Position numbers and translations under genes: made by a program. Source: Fremontodendron californicum (Eukaryota > Streptophyta > Magnoliopsida > Malvales > Malvaceae). From it: a stretch of DNA of 64,000 nucleotides. The DNA is taken from contig JAULJL010000033.1 of assembly GCA_030761205.1 (NCBI GenBank), positions 5,649,501 through 5,713,500 on the forward strand. The letters run 5' to 3'. Shown here piece after piece: positions 33,762 through 48,856 of this stretch (its first letter is position 1; every line of letters starts with the position of its first letter). Under the pieces are notes generated by a model. The model searched no databases. It was not told where the DNA came from and worked only from the letters and a program-made list of their open reading frames with translations.

Positions 33762-35608
33762 ATATGTTTACCATCGAAGACTTGTTCACTTTTAAAATTT
33801 GTAAAATTCTGGATATCCCCTCCAGAAGCTTTGGCTATCACCACCAAAGGTTTGCTCATTGTAAAATTTTGGGTAACTTCTCCAGAAGCTTTAGCTATCA
33901 CCACCGAAGACTTACTCACTTTTTTTTAAAAAAATGTAAAATTTCGGGTATCTCCTCCAGAAGCTTCAACAATCACCACCGAAGACTCTCTCATTTTTAA
34001 AATTTGTAAAATTTTGGATATCTCCTCCAGAAGCTTCAGCTATCGCTATCGAAGATTTGCTCACTTTTAAAGAGATGTAAAATTCTGGATATCTCCTCTA
34101 GAAGTTTCAGCTTGCTACCGAAGACTTGTTCACTTTAAAAACATGTAAAATTTTGGATATCTCCTCCAGAAGCTTCAGCTATCACTACCGAAGACTTGTT
34201 CACTCTTAAAAACATGTTGAAAATTATACCCAAAAGCTTTGAGAGAGGATGCAAATGCAAATGTCTTTAATCAAGATGCACATGCTTTATGGTGCAAATG
34301 TAAATGACTTGGATTGATGCCAATGCAAATGTCTTGGATTAATGCAAATGCTTCTTGATGCAAATGCAGATGTTGAATAGGATGCAAATGCTTCATGATG
34401 CAAATGTCTAAGATAAATGCAGATGCTTCTTGATGCAGATGCAGATGTTGGAAATGCAAATGCAAATGCTCTCAGATTGATGCAACTACTTCATGGAATG
34501 ATGCAGATGCCCCTAGTAATAATGTTCCTGTAAGTGGTCTATGAATGGTGTAGCTACAATTACCACACAATAATGAAAATGCAATGGTTCTAGAAATGAT
34601 GCAATTGCTTGAGATGACGCAAATGTGAATTCCATGAAGGATGTAAATGCAAAGGTAAAATGCAGATGCTTATGGAATAGTGCCAATGCAAATACCAATG
34701 AATGATGCAAATGCTTGCTAACATTGTGCAGATGCAAAGCTCAATAAAGAGATGAGTGTTCCTGAATGATGCAAATACCCCTGATTGTTTTTCTAGACTT
34801 TGGCTTAGCCTTTCTAATTCATTTTCCCTCTTCAAACCAGAGTATATCTTCAATTCATTTTCTAATCTTTGGCTATTCTCTTTGCCCCAACAGTTTTCAA
34901 ACTCTTATTAATTGAAGTCTACTTGCCGAGTTTTATATCTTCTTCTCATATTTGGAAGTCAAGGTTAACCTTCGTAGTTCCACACCTTTGGGTTAGAAAA
35001 ACCCTTATCTCATGTCAACATCAAAAATGGGTATTTCAAAAACATTTTGTTTTCCCTTTTTGAAAAACAATTTTGCTCATTTAATGAAAACTTCTGAGCC
35101 AAAAAATATTAACCCCATAGTGTGTGATGTACGAATCTTTTGAAGACTGATGATCACTGTTAGAAATTTCCCTAAGTGTCAATCTGAATTTTTCAATTTG
35201 AATTGGAAAGGCTTGGTATAACAAGATTTTGGTTGATCGAAGAAAACTTCACAACAAAAATGTATGTCCCTTCTAAGCTCACAAATGGAACAGGTTTTAT
35301 AAATCATGAATTTATTGAGAACCAAACAAATTCAACATTCTTTTAGTTTCCATATCAAGGCATTTTTTACAAGCGTCAAGATTGGCCGGGATATTTAAAC
35401 TGGAAGTTTAATCTTGGAGGGAAAAAGTCTCAGTTTTTGAAGTCAATCCTCCGAATAAGAGTTGACAATTTGGGAGGTTCAGGAATTCCTAGATGTTCCT
35501 CGATGACCACTTCTTTTGTTATGGTATCGGTACTGACATAGATGGCATCAAAAATTTCCATTTTACTCTAGACCGCCCATTTTTGGGTTTTCGCCCTAGA
35601 GTCCCATT
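33762..35608 (-). repeat. 3' part of the older Ogre-like element, unit B
   Basis: Duplicate of 13,426-15,272, ending in the CCATT duplication (35,604-35,608) before the left LTR. Confidence 0.8.
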
Positions 35609-38600
35609 TGTCGCAACCTAAAAAATAACGAGTCTCATCGCAAGACTTTATTATTCGTTAAGCGTGACATTAAAAAATCGAGGAAAAGTCGACTTAATTC
35701 CTCAAGAAAAATGAAGGTTTTGAAAATGACCTTAAAAAAGACATGGAGTTGCCACCAATCTTTTTTAGCTAGGTGTGATCGGCCACCTATTAAAATCGAT
35801 TTTATAAAAATATTTTAAAAATTAATTAAAATATTTTTAAAACCAATTTCAAGTCTGCGTTTAAACCAGAGAAATCAAAGAAGCGGGTTCGGGAGTCGGT
35901 TACGTGCGGGGAAGGATTAGCACCCCCACAACGCCCATATAAATCGGTACCTTATTAATCGTGTGTTATCTCAAGTCTCAGTAAAAATCGGTTTTAAATT
36001 TTGTATTTCAAGTTAATTCCCAATTTAAAGAAAAAATAATTCCATTTTTAATTGAAAATGATCCGGAATTTATAAATTCAAAATTTTCCTATATTCCCCA
36101 ACAAACGTGGCAAAATATATAAATTTTTATTAGTTTTGGAAAACTTTCCGAATCATTCTCTTTTTTTGAAAGAAAGATATTCCTTTGTTAATGATAATTG
36201 ATGATATTCCCTCCAGCAAACCCGGTAGAGAACTCATAAATTATTTTAACTCGGGAATATCTTTATTTTTTATTGAAAAATCATTATCCTTTTGAAAATA
36301 TTTTAAAAGATATGAATATGTATATGCATGACATAAATAAAATGACATAGCAAAATCTAAATAATATAATGCTTCCTAAAAGACATGACATGATTTGAAT
36401 GCCTTAGCATATTCTAAATGAAATGAAATAAATGCCTTAGCATATTCTAAGTGAAATAAAATATCCTAAGTTATATGACATATTATAAATAAAATGAAAT
36501 GACCTAGGTAACATAGTATATTCTATATGAGATGCAATATCCTAAGTCATATGATATATTCTAAATGAGATAAAATAACCTAAGTAACATAACATATTCT
36601 ATATGAAATGAAATAATTTAAATGACATGGCAAACATGAATGATATGGCATATAAATTAAATGAGATGGAATATGAAATAATGCTATCATATAATATGCA
36701 TGAAAATAATAATGCATGAACATAGTATACGCTAAATAATATGACCAAAAAAATAACTAAATAAAAAGCATAGCATATCATGAAATATTCCAAATCATAT
36801 AATAAACAATATAACATAATTCAAAATCATAACAATATCATAGAAATTATCATAGCAAGAATAACATATTATATAAAATGCATGAATATGGAAAATGCAA
36901 TGCATGAAATGTATTTTTTCCTTTAATTAAGGAAATCCGTATATCTAAAAAAGATATCCAGCTAAGTTAGGAAAATATGTCAAATTAAATATTCTAAAAC
37001 CAAAATACTTTGTGATTGTTTGAAAACAATTTAGAAAAGCTTGAATTAAAAATAAAAACTGGGCTAAATCTTTTTTTAAATGGCTCTAATTTTGTAAGTT
37101 TAAAAATCCGGACTTGACTACCCTTAACCCGAGACTTGAAAAACCATTTTTAGAGTTTAAATAGGCTTAGAAACTACCCTAAGTCAGTAGCTAACCCTCC
37201 TAATCAGCCCACTCTAAGTAACTTAACCAAAACAGAAAAATGATTTTTCTTTAAATTCAATTCTGACTCCACCGTCCAGTTTTAAGCCACGATTTTTTAT
37301 CCTATTTTTAAAAATTCCAAAAATTCTGAGAAAAATACTGGAGACTCAGAAGATGTAAAACTACACGGGAAACAATCAACTTAATTTTCTGATTAAAGAC
37401 GAATTCCCAAAAAAAATCAGAAAATTACAAAAACTGGGTGAAAAAACTGTTTTGCCAAAATACATTTTTGCCTTTGATAAAATCATTTAAAAATCAAAGT
37501 AAAAATATTTGAAACTCATAAAATGACTTACAAACAGTAGCTAGGACTTTTTGAAAGTTAGATAAAAATTGGCTAAGTAAAAAAAATCACAAAGGTAGAA
37601 TAATCAACTTGACAAACTTAATTTTCCACAAGTGTGCTCAAGAGAGCATGACTTTGAACCATTAGTTGGCTCAAGTCATTATTCAAGTGGCATGAACATG
37701 AAATGCATGAAACATTACAGCAAACATAGTGCATGAAATGCATGAGTTTAAACCTAAATGTCATGAAAAAATGCATGGCATTCATATAGTGACCTAGACC
37801 TAAATGAACTTGCATGGCATTTAATGCAACCTAGACCTAAAATGCATGAACATGCATGGCAAATGAACCAAACCTAATAACTAAAATATGCATGGAATTT
37901 TCACAAACACAAAGCATGCTTAAACCAAAAACTCAAACAAATATCATGCAAATGCTAACCTATCAACTAACATGGTAAGAATGCACATAAAATGCAAAAA
38001 TTCCAAGGCTGGCCGAATGGAATAATGTAACTAGCAAACATGGCATTTTCACAAACACTTAGTATACTAACATGCTCAACTAAATCAAATGTCATGCAAA
38101 TGCAAAAACCTACTAACTAACATGGAAAAAATGCAACACACAATGCAAAACACATGGAGTAGCCAAATGGCCTCAAGCTCCAACAAGCATGGCATTTTCA
38201 CAAACACTTGGTATACTAACATGCTCAACTAAAATATAACACTCAAATCATGCAAAAACCACACAATCATTTTCACAAACACTTAATATATTAAATCTAA
38301 AACATGCTCAACTAAGATATAAAACTCAAATCATGCCAAGACCACACAAGCATTTTCACAAACACTTGATATACTAAATCTAAAACATGCTCAAATTTAA
38401 ACATTATGAAAACAGAAAATTAAAAATGCAAAAACATGATATTTAAAACATAAATGGCAATAAACAAAGCAACCAAATTAAAATATAACTCAAGAATATG
38501 AAGTAACATAACATTTAAAACACCAAGATCAAAGAAAATAACATAAACAATATGGTAAAATAAACCAAAACAACAACTTAAATAAATAATGTAGGCCATT

Positions 38601-40757
38601 TGGCCATGGTGAGTATATTATAAAAAAAAAATGTAAAAAATATATTCAAGAAGGAGATGAAGGAAGATCTTAAAAAAAACAATAAAAAACATTTATTTAA
38701 AATGGAAACTCACCAAATAGAAATCAAAATAGCAAAAACAAGAAGGGAAAATCAAGAAAGTGCAAGAGTTGGTGCTCAAGAGCAACCTCAAGAAGCTATA
38801 TTTCAAGCTTTATCTCTTCAAACTTTCCTTTCTTTTCTAAACTTTTCTTTTTTGCTTTCAACCAAGGAGAGAAAAACCAAGTAAAAACTAAAAGGACTCA
38901 GCAAAATGAAGATGAAAATTGCAAATTCTGACCCCCTAACAAGTGCTGGTCGAATGGCCCTTTAATTCTTCAAAGATGTTGTCATTTTTTGTAACCAATT
39001 TTCCATCAAATGGCTAATAATTCAAGGTGAAAAAATCATGAAATTACCACCTTTAGGTTAGCATATCAGCTCTCTCAAATTACAGCTGTTCAAGAATAAT
39101 GTTGACATCTCTCTTGGCCTATGTGGCTTAATCACCATGGCTTGATCAAAGAGAATCTCTAACTAACTCTTGATTTTTAGCCATTTGATTGAAAAATCAG
39201 AAGCTTCCTCCTTCCTTTGGGCCTGGGCAGTCCAGAACTTCTCTTTTCCAGCCCAACTCTGATTTTTTGAAAGGCCCAAAGAAGCCCTTTTCGGTTGCTT
39301 GGGTGAAATGATCGTTTTGCCCCCCGGATGCAAATAAATATCAAACGGACTCCAAATTCAAAATTTATTTTTTTAATACTTCCAAAATAATAAAATATTG
39401 AGTTTTGGAAGTTTTCAAAATTATCCGAGTCTGTTTGCTATTTATTTGGATTTTTTCTTCCAAAAATGCCCTTTTATGCCCCTACATTTTACCATTTTTT
39501 AAACGAGCTCCAAATCAAGATTTTTATTAATCAATCTCTTCAAAATAATTAAAAAGTGTGATCTGGAAGTTTTCATAATTTTTGGAGCTCATTTGGTATT
39601 TTTTCGGGATTTATCAGCTTGAATTACTGCATAGGAGGCCCGAGATTTGGCCATTTTGCAAACGAACTCCGAATCAAGATTTTATTTCTCCAATCTCTTC
39701 CAAATAATTTAAAAATGAGATTTGCAAAATTTCAGAATTTTTGGAGTCCATTTGCTATTTTTTCGGGATTTATCTTTTTGAATTATTGGATAGGAGGACT
39801 AGGATTTGGCCATTTTGCAAACGTACTCCGAATCAAGATTTTCTTTCGCCAATCTCTTCCAAATAATTTAAAAATGAGATTTGCAAAATTTCAAAAGATT
39901 TGGAGCTCATTTGCTATTTTTTCGAGATTTTCCTTTTTGAATTACTACATAAGAAGCCCGGATTTGGCCATTTTGCAAACGAACTCCGAATCAAGATTTT
40001 CTTTTACCAATCCCTTTCAAATGATTTAAGAATGAGATTGACAAATTTTCATAATTTTCGGAGTCCATTTGCTATTTTTCCCAAATTTTCCAATTTTACC
40101 TTTTTGCCTCCGAAACCCGGTTTTGCTCAAAACAAGTCCGATTTTCAGATTTTCTTCAAGCTGAGCCTTGGGCTATCCTTTTTAATCATTCCTCATCCAT
40201 TGGGAGCTTTGGTCTTACCAAGTCGGGCCATTTCTGTGATTCTTCCCGATTTCACCAAAATCCACTAAAAACCCTAATTCTCGGTTTTCTCCCTGATTGA
40301 CTTTTCTTTCAGTTTTTCTTGCAAGTGGCTTCTCCATTACCCGTAGTCAGTGCTTATATTTCATTTGGAACCTTCAATTTTGACCAATTTGATCGTTTAA
40401 GCACTTTTCCCTAAATTTCTCGGATTAGGGTTTTCTTTATAGTGACTCTCCAAATCCCAACTTTCGAACTCCATATCTTTCAATGTAGACCTCGGATTAT
40501 CAAAATTCTTTCGCTATTTTTCAATTGAACTTAAAATCTTGATTTTGAAAGTGGGTTGACTTTTTTAGTAGTTGACTTTTTGGGGTTGACTTTTTTTGGG
40601 GTTGACTTTTTTTCAAGTTTGACTTTTTATGTTCGCCCTCTTAAACTAAGATCGGAGTATCACCTGCAGGATGAAAACCGTCTTTTTACACTCGAAAACA
40701 TTAATTTAGGAAGAAAACATACCTGTTTAGTGGTCCGGACAAAATTAGGTGTCTACA
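35609..40757 (-). repeat. Left (3') LTR, copy B, 5,149 bp
   Basis: Near-identical to 15,273-20,422. A one-base loss in the 159-bp repeat (GCCCGGATT near 39,957) breaks the long open frame seen in copy A, which supports reading that frame as non-coding. Confidence 0.93.
40555..40629. promoter_or_regulatory. Array of five TTGACTTTTT (W-box-like) repeats, copy B
   Basis: Duplicate of 20,219-20,292 at the same place in U3. Confidence 0.5.
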
Positions 40758-41021
40758 GCTGCAACTCTTTGGCTATTGCTGAGAATCAGGAATCAGGCAA
40801 AGATACACCGATACTAATTTTGTACGGTCAGTGACATCACATGTGAAGGAAAAGGAAAGGGGTTTTCTTTTTCATTTCTTCATTTTCTATTTTTTCATCA
40901 TTTTTTTATTTTTCCTTTTTTCTTTTTTCATTTTTTTTCATTTTCATTTTTTTCATTTTTTCTGTTGAAAAAAAGCTGTAAATTGAAGATTTGTCCTTAA
41001 ATTGAATTCCCTGACTAATCA

Positions 41022-42840
41022 AGGCTCGACCCGTCTTAAGGAAACGAATTCGATTTGCAAGAAAGGAAATGACCTCGACGATGGTCTCGGGGCCTTAACC
41101 TGTCTTGTTCTCAGCTGTGTTTAAAATTCTAGGTACCTCCTCGAGAAGCTTCGCCTATCACCACCAAAGTCTTGCTCATTTTTAAAACTGTAAAAATTCT
41201 GGGTATCACCTCCAAAAGCTTCAGCTATCACCACCGAAGACTTTTTACCTTTTCAAAGGATTTTAAAACTTTGGATATCTCCACCAGAGGCTTCAGCTAT
41301 CACCACCGAAGACTTGTTCATAATAAAAAAGAAGTACCTCGATGATGATCTCGGGGCTCGACTCGTCTTAAGAAAACGAATTCGATTTGTAAGAAAAGAA
41401 ATGACCTCGATGATGGTCACGGGGCCTTAACCTGTCTTGTTCTCAGCTGTGTTTAAAATTCTAGGTATCTCCTCCAGAAGCTTTGGCTATCACCACCAAA
41501 GTCTTGCTCATTTTAAAACTGTAAAAATTCTGGGTATCACCTCGAGAAGCTTCAGCTATCACCACCGAAGACTTTCTACCTTTTCAAAGGATTTTAAAAC
41601 TCTGGATATCTCCACCAGAGGCTTCAGCTATCACCACCGAAGACTTGTTCATAATAAAAAAAAAGTACCTCGACGATGATCTCGGGGCTCGACTCGTCTT
41701 AAGGAAACGAATTTAATTTGTAAGAAAAGAAATGACCTCGATGATGGTCTCGGGGCCTTAACCTGTCTTGTTCTCAGCTGTGTTTAAAATTATGGGTATC
41801 TCCTCCAGAAGCTTCGGCTATCACCACCAAAGTCTTGCTCATTTTAAAACTGTAAAAATTCTGGGTATCACCTCGATAAGCTTCAGCTATCACCACCGAA
41901 GACTTTCTACCTTTTCAAAGGATTTTAAAACTCTGGATATCTCCACCAGAGGCTTCAGCTATCACCATCGAAGACTTGTTCATATAAAAGAAAGTACCTC
42001 GACAATGATCTCGGGGCTCGACTCATTTGAGAAGCAAAACGAGTTCGATTATACCTGAAAGCTTTAAGAGATGATGCAAATGCTTCATGATGCAAATGCA
42101 AATGTCTTTAGTTGATGCAAACGCTTCTTGATGTAGATGCAAATGACTTAGATTGGTGCAAATGTCTTTGATGCAAATGTAAATGACTTGATTTGATGCA
42201 AACTTTCTTGATGCAGATTCAACTAACTTAGATTGATGCAAATGCTTCTTGATGTAGATGCACATGTTGAATAAAATTTTGGGTAACTCCTCCAAAAGAA
42301 GATTTCTCATTTTTCAAAATTATAAAACCCTGGATATCTCCACCAGAGTCTTCAGCTATCATCACCGAAGACTTGTTCACTTTTAAAACTGTAAAATTCT
42401 GGATATCCCCACCAGAAGCTTTGGCTATCACCACCAAAGACTTGCTCATTGTAAAATTCTGGGTAACTCCTCCAGAAGAAGATTTCTCATTTTTCAAAAT
42501 TATAAAACCCTAGATATCTCCACCAGAGGCTTCAGCTATCACCGCCGAAGACTTGTTCACTTTTAAAACTGTAAAATTCTGGATATCCCCACCAGAAGCT
42601 TTGGCTATCACCACCAAAGACTTGCTCATTGTAAAATTCTGGGTAACTCCTCCAGAAGAAGATTTCTCATTTTTCAAAATTATAAAACCCTGGATATCTC
42701 CACCAAGGCTTCAGCTATCACCACTGAAGACTTGTTCACTTTTAAAACTGTAAAATTCTGGATATCCCCACCAGAAGCTTTGGTATCACCACCAAAGACT
42801 TGCTCATTTGTAATTCTGGGTAACTCCTCCAAAAGCTTTG
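41022..42840 (-). repeat. 331-bp, GATGCAAATG and 180-bp arrays, copy B
   Basis: Same three arrays in the same order as copy A. Copy number is unchanged but there are point changes (for example CTAGATATC for CTGGATATC near 42,511), so the arrays have not been re-amplified since the unit was duplicated. Confidence 0.88.
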
Positions 42841-45576
42841 AGAAATGATGCAGATGCACATGTCTTTTAACAAGGTGCTCATGCTTCATGGTGCAAATGT
42901 AAAATATTTCTTAGTGCAAATGCAAATGGCCTGGATTGATGCCCATGTTTCATGATGCAGATGCCCCTACTAATTGTATTCGTGTAACTGGTTTATAAAT
43001 GGTGTAACTACAATTACCACACAATAATGAAAATGTAATGATTCTAGAAATGATGCAATTGCTTGAGATGACACAAATGCGAATTCCATGAAGAATGTAA
43101 ATGTAAAGGTAAAATGCAGATGCTTATGGAATAATGCCAATGTAAATACCCATGAATGATGCAAATGCTTGCCGACACTGTGCAGATGTAAAAGCTTGAT
43201 AAAGAGATGAGTGCTCATGAGTGATGCAAATGCCCCCGGTTGTTTTTCTAGACTTTGGCTTAGCCTTTCAAATTCATTTTTCCTCTTCAAATCAGAGTAT
43301 ATCTTTAATTCATTTTGGCTATTCTCTTTGCCCCAACAATTTTTCAAACTTTCATCAACAGTGATTTGAACTGGGTTCTATTTCTTCTTCTCATATCTGG
43401 AAGTCAAGACCTATCCTGGCAGTTCTATACCTTTGGGTTAGAAAAATCCTTGTCTCATGTCAACATCAAAATGGGTATTTGAAAAAATCTCTTTATTTGT
43501 TTTCGTATCTTGAAAACTTCTGAAAAAAATATTAACCCCACAATGTGTGATGTATAAATCTTTTGAAGATTGATGATAATTGTTAGAAATTTCTCTAAGT
43601 ATCAATCTGGGTTTTTTTAACTGGGATTGGCAAGGTTTGGTATAACAAGATTCTGACTTTTCCAGGAAAACTTCATGACAAAAATGTATATACCTTCTAG
43701 GCTCACAAATGGAACAGGTTTTATAAATAATGAATTCATTGAGAACCAAGAAAATTCATCATTCTTTTAGTTTCCATATCAAGGCATTTTGACAAGCGTC
43801 AAGATTGGCCGAGATGTTTAAATCGGAAAGTTTAATCTTGGAAAAAAAGTTTCAGTTTTTGAAGACAATCCTCTGGATGAGAATTGGCAATTTGGGGTTC
43901 AAGAATTCCTAGATGTTCCTCGATGACCACTCCTTTAATAAGATCTTTTCTTCTGTGGTATCGGTACTATCATCGATGGCATCAAAAATTTCCAAATTTA
44001 CTCTAGACCGCCCATTTTTGGGTTTTCGCCCTAATTTTTTTTTGTTCTACCATACACTTGAGAATTCTAAATTCTTCCTTAGTGAAATGATAATTCGATG
44101 AAATGGGATAAAATCTGAGGAAAAAACCTTTCAAATTAAAAATTCATGCTTGATCAAAATGGACTTTTAAAGCACGTAATGTAGGCCATGGCTTAGGGTT
44201 CAAAAAGAAAGGATAAATAGGCCCAAAATATGTGTTTGAGGGTAATCAGATCAAGGATCATTTCTTGAGGAGGATTCTCTTTGAAGCATTTGTGCCTTCT
44301 TGGACATTTCTTTCCTTTTGACTTTGCTCTTTTTCTTCCTTGCTTTTGGCTTTCAATTTGCCACGTCTTTCACACATTTTTTTTTGCTTTCATTTTGCCC
44401 TTTTTTTTTTCAACGGAGTGAGCCTGTCTTTATTCGGGGCTCCATTTGCTTTGCATCTGTCTTTGAGCTAGGACTCATTTCTCAATGATCTTTAAAAAGA
44501 TCTTTCCTTGCATTTGCCCCCTAGTGTAGAGGGTGATCCTTGATCAGGGTTCAAAGAAGAAAGAATTCTTTTGGCTCAAAAGGGGTGACTATGGATAATT
44601 TCTTTTTTATGCGAAAGGGATATGAAAGATGGCCATTTCCCATGTCAAGCACAAATATTCATATTGAAAAGCAATCCCCAGGGGAAATAGATATTCAGAA
44701 TTTCATTTTGCACTTTGGAATCATCTGAATTCTCATATGCATGATATCACAAATTTTTCATTTTTCATCGCATGCCCCAATTATTCATGTGTTTAGTCCA
44801 TCCTTATTCACCATGTATCCATCATTTCCACATATGATGCCCCAATTTGATTAACCAATGAGAATTTGTATCAACGAGGAACATAGCAAGTCTAGGTCTG
44901 TACTGAAAAAGGCTGAGTTTCCAATCTGAATTCTTTGAAGAGACAAGGAAAGTATGACCTAAGAAACGGGTTTTCTCTGGGACAAGGGATAATCTAGTTT
45001 AATCATTGTGCCCCAAGGTGTCAATCATGAAGTGATGTTTGGTTAATTAGTGTTTTGGTCATTGGGAAAGGTCATGAATGGTTTTAGCACAATCTTGACA
45101 CACACCAAATTATCAAAATCTAGATTCTTGAAAGAATGTCTCATTTGTTTGAATTTGAAAATTTTCAAAAAGTTCGTTCCTTTGTTCATAGCCTAGACTA
45201 AGATCTACATCTTTGCTTATTCTGTGATGACAATGGTTTTATGAAGTCAAATCATTCATATCCCTTGAAGCATTAGGTCTTTCAAGTGTTCATGGTTTAA
45301 GATATTTAGGCTTAGGAAAACCTAAAGAGAGGGGAGAAGGTATTGGGTCATTTGTAACACTGATCATCAATCTTCTTGAGCCTATCCAATATTAAAAATT
45401 CCTTAATGCTTGTTTTTGCAAATTCAAATTATTGTTAAAACACAACAAACACAAAGCATTTAAAATTCAAAATTCATTTAATTCATGTAGATGTTAACAT
45501 GAGACAAGTGCTTTCATCATCATAGTGTATAAAACTACATGCGTCAGAAGCCTAATATGATCATGCACAATGTTTC

Positions 45577-47015
45577 TTATGACATGGCTTCCCCATCTTC
45601 AAAACTTATCGAACCAGCCTTGATGAGATCTCTGACCTTGTACTTCAAAGAGGGGAAGTTCTCTGTTGAGTGACCTTGATTGCCAGAATGATAACCGCAA
45701 CACTCATTAGCATCATACCAGCTTGGATAAGGGGGCTTCAGAGGCACTATTTGCATGGTTGTCACAAGGTGATTCTGGATGAGTTGAGGTAATAGCTCAC
45801 TGTATGTCACAGGAATCGGGTCATCCTGATTTCTTTTTCGCTTTTTATGTCTCCTTCGATTATTCCCAAGGGTGTTCGATTGATAGACGATGTAAATTCT
45901 AGTATAGTTGCAGTTATTGGTTGGTAGGGATAAAAACCTTGAGAGACATTGTTCAGGGTAGAGTAAAATGGATGATACGATGAGAATTGGGGAGGTAAGG
46001 CAAAGCCTTCCACGACTTGGGTATCTTCCTTTTTCTTTTCAAATGCCCCTTTTTTCTTGGTATTGGATGTTCTTTCTCCTTCAATTTTCCCATCTTTGAT
46101 AGCATTCTCAATCATCTCCCCTGAAATTACCATGTCCAAAAAATTCTTTGTGGTGTTACCGACAAGTATATCATAGTATGGGGCCTGCAGTGTATCCAAA
46201 AAAATGATAGTGGTTTTCTTCTGAGTTAAGGGGGGTTGTACTTGGACGGCTAGGCTCATCCATCGTTACGCATATTCTTTGAAGCTCTCAATAGCTCTTT
46301 TGTTCATATTTTGCAAGGTGAGACGGTTAGGCGCCATGTCGGTCATATGCTTGTACTGGTTTAGAAAAACCCTAGACAGGTCATTCCAAGAGCGAATATG
46401 ATCCTTGCTCAACTGACTATACCACCTAATTGCAGATCCGCTGAGGCTATCCTGAAAGCAGTGAATCAAAAGCTTATCATTATCTATATGACTTGTCATC
46501 TTTCGGCAGAACATAGTGATGTAGGCTGACGGATCGGTCGTCCCGTCATATTTCACAAAGTCAGGGATCTTGAACTTGGGAGGAATGACTAAATCGAAGA
46601 CCAAACATCATTCTTTCGCATCTAAACTCCCAAATACATCTGTATTTTCTACTACCCGGAGCCTTTCATCTAACAACTGATATTTCCCTTGGGAATCTGT
46701 CAACTCAACCTCATTTACTGCAACCATTTTCAACTTTGCCTGTTCAGCTAGATCATCTGAGTTTAGGATATTGACGGGATTAACAGTGTTCTGGGCATCA
46801 CTTATTACGATCTCATCCTGACCCTTTTGTTCCTCTAACACTTCTCTAGCGACAAAGTTTTCAGTGTATCCTTTTCCCTTGATTACGGCAGACATCAGCT
46901 CCATCAATTTAGTCATCTGATCCTTAGATTCTGCTTGAGACTTTGCCAGCTGTTCTCGCAATTCTTTCTGTTCCCTTTCCATTTTTTCCATTCGGGCAAC
47001 TTGTTCATCCTCCAT
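45577..47015 (-). pseudogene. gag: gag pseudogene (second gag-like unit), copy B
   Basis: Nearly identical to 25,256-26,694 and with all of its lesions, including the TGA after the N-terminal part, the TAA after FKEYA and the Phe in the knuckle. The lesions therefore predate the tandem duplication. Two coding differences: one K/E change in the region near 45,838 and one I/V change near 46,655. Confidence 0.87.
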
Positions 47016-47958
47016 AGCACTAGCCTATATTAAAAGGGTACTCAGTATTTCTTCTGATTTGAAATGGAAATTCTTTCAAAGACTCTTAAAGCCAAGCCAA
47101 CTTCTGTTTTATTTCCCCCAAATGTATGTCATGATGAATGAGCCATGAATGCAATTTGATGCATGTGAAGCCTAAACAATATGATGTATGGACATGTACA
47201 ATGGAAACATGCTGACCATATATGTAATAAATACAATCACGATGCCAATCATGTTGCAAGGAAAGAATAAACAAATCAACACATGGATATCTGCAATGAC
47301 TGATCATGTACATTTTAGCATATTTCCCAATGAATGATCATATACACTATGAATGCAACACGGTGTCTGATACATGCAAACAATGAATGATTGATACAGG
47401 GTATATACAAAGAAAATCATGCTAACCATGTGTGTCATGAATGCATCCTGATGTTATTATGACAGATAAATGCATAAGCATATACGAAAAAATCATGCTG
47501 ACTATGTTTGTCATGAATGCAACCCCAAAGTCAACATGATGCATGTAAAGAATAAACAAATTAATAAATGGATATATACAAAAAAATCATGCTGATTATG
47601 AATGCATGAATGCAACCTGATGCTAACATGATACATGTATGAATGTATGGTAAGACAAATAATTGATCAGATGCAAAAATGCAAAGGGGGAGATATCACG
47701 GAGGAAATAAGAATCAGAGGAACTTAATCATCAACATCTTCTAAATTTGAAACATAATCAATTCATTCCCATATCAACGTTCACAATGGTATAAACCATG
47801 TTTTAGAAAATTTGAACAATGGTTAAAACTGTCTTTTACAAGCCCTTTATTCTTCCTAGCATCCTAAGGCTATAAGAGCCGGCTACTGAAAAAGTGAAAT
47901 CCTATTACATCATATAAGACCGAAGTCTTTCCACCTCAATGCTATTAATCTTCCAATC

Positions 47959-48856
47959 CTAATGACGCTTTCCCAGCCCTCTATCAATCAGTGTCGTTGG
48001 ATCCAACCACTTGGCATCTATAAGAGTTTGCACTTTCTTTTTGAAGGCCATACAGTCTTCAATGCTATGGCCAACAATTCCACAGTGATAATCACATCTT
48101 GTATTTGGATTATACCCCTTTGGATATGGTGGTAACAGGGATTTCAATGGGAGACAGGCAACCATGTGATTTTGGATCAGTATAGGGAGAAGCTCTCGGT
48201 AGCTGATTGGAATGGGATCAAAAAGCATTTGGTTCTTATCCTGGGGTCGTTTCTTAGTCACACATGGCCTAGGAGTTGGGGCACTTGGTGGTGACGCTAA
48301 GGTCCAAGCCAGTGTGTTTACATGGAGATGTGGTGAAACAGCATGGTAAGGGTATGGATTTGGACACGGGGCTTTTGAAGGTTGTACATAGCTCGATGTT
48401 CCTATCCCAAATGTTGGATAAGGTGATTGATGAGGGAAATAGTATGAACTGGCAGTTGTTGGTGATGGAGTGGGATTCAGGAATCCCGCAGTGGTCATCC
48501 CAATGGACGATTGGACCATAGTAGGGTGAGGATACTGGTTCGGACCTAGAACAGTTTGCAGGTATGGTACTGGATCCGAGGTTTCTATCTGTGGTATCAG
48601 GCTCTCAGGTTTAATCATTTTCATGATTTTGTCCATAATTTTCATGATTTTGTCCATAACAAGTGCAGGATCCAGCAAGGACTGTATGTTCTGGACCTAA
48701 TGGTTTTGGTTGATCCGAAGGCGATGCAGAGCCCAGAGAAAGTTCCTTTTTACTTTTACCCATATCCTCAACCATTTTCAGCAATTTGGCAAGTTGTTCT
48801 TTCACTTCCCGAATTTCATGTCCACATTCCTCTTGATTGCGTTCCAAAGCACCCAA
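47959..48856 (-). pseudogene. First gag-like ORF, copy B, frameshifted
   Basis: Counterpart of 27,638-28,546. Around 48,636-48,660, 32 bp of copy A are replaced by 21 bp that mostly repeat the adjacent TTTTCATGATTTTGTCCATAA. The net loss of 11 bp removes the Cys-rich patch and shifts the frame, leaving 48,611-48,856 and 47,959-48,678. The knuckle and SYRELLP motifs are unchanged. Confidence 0.75.
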
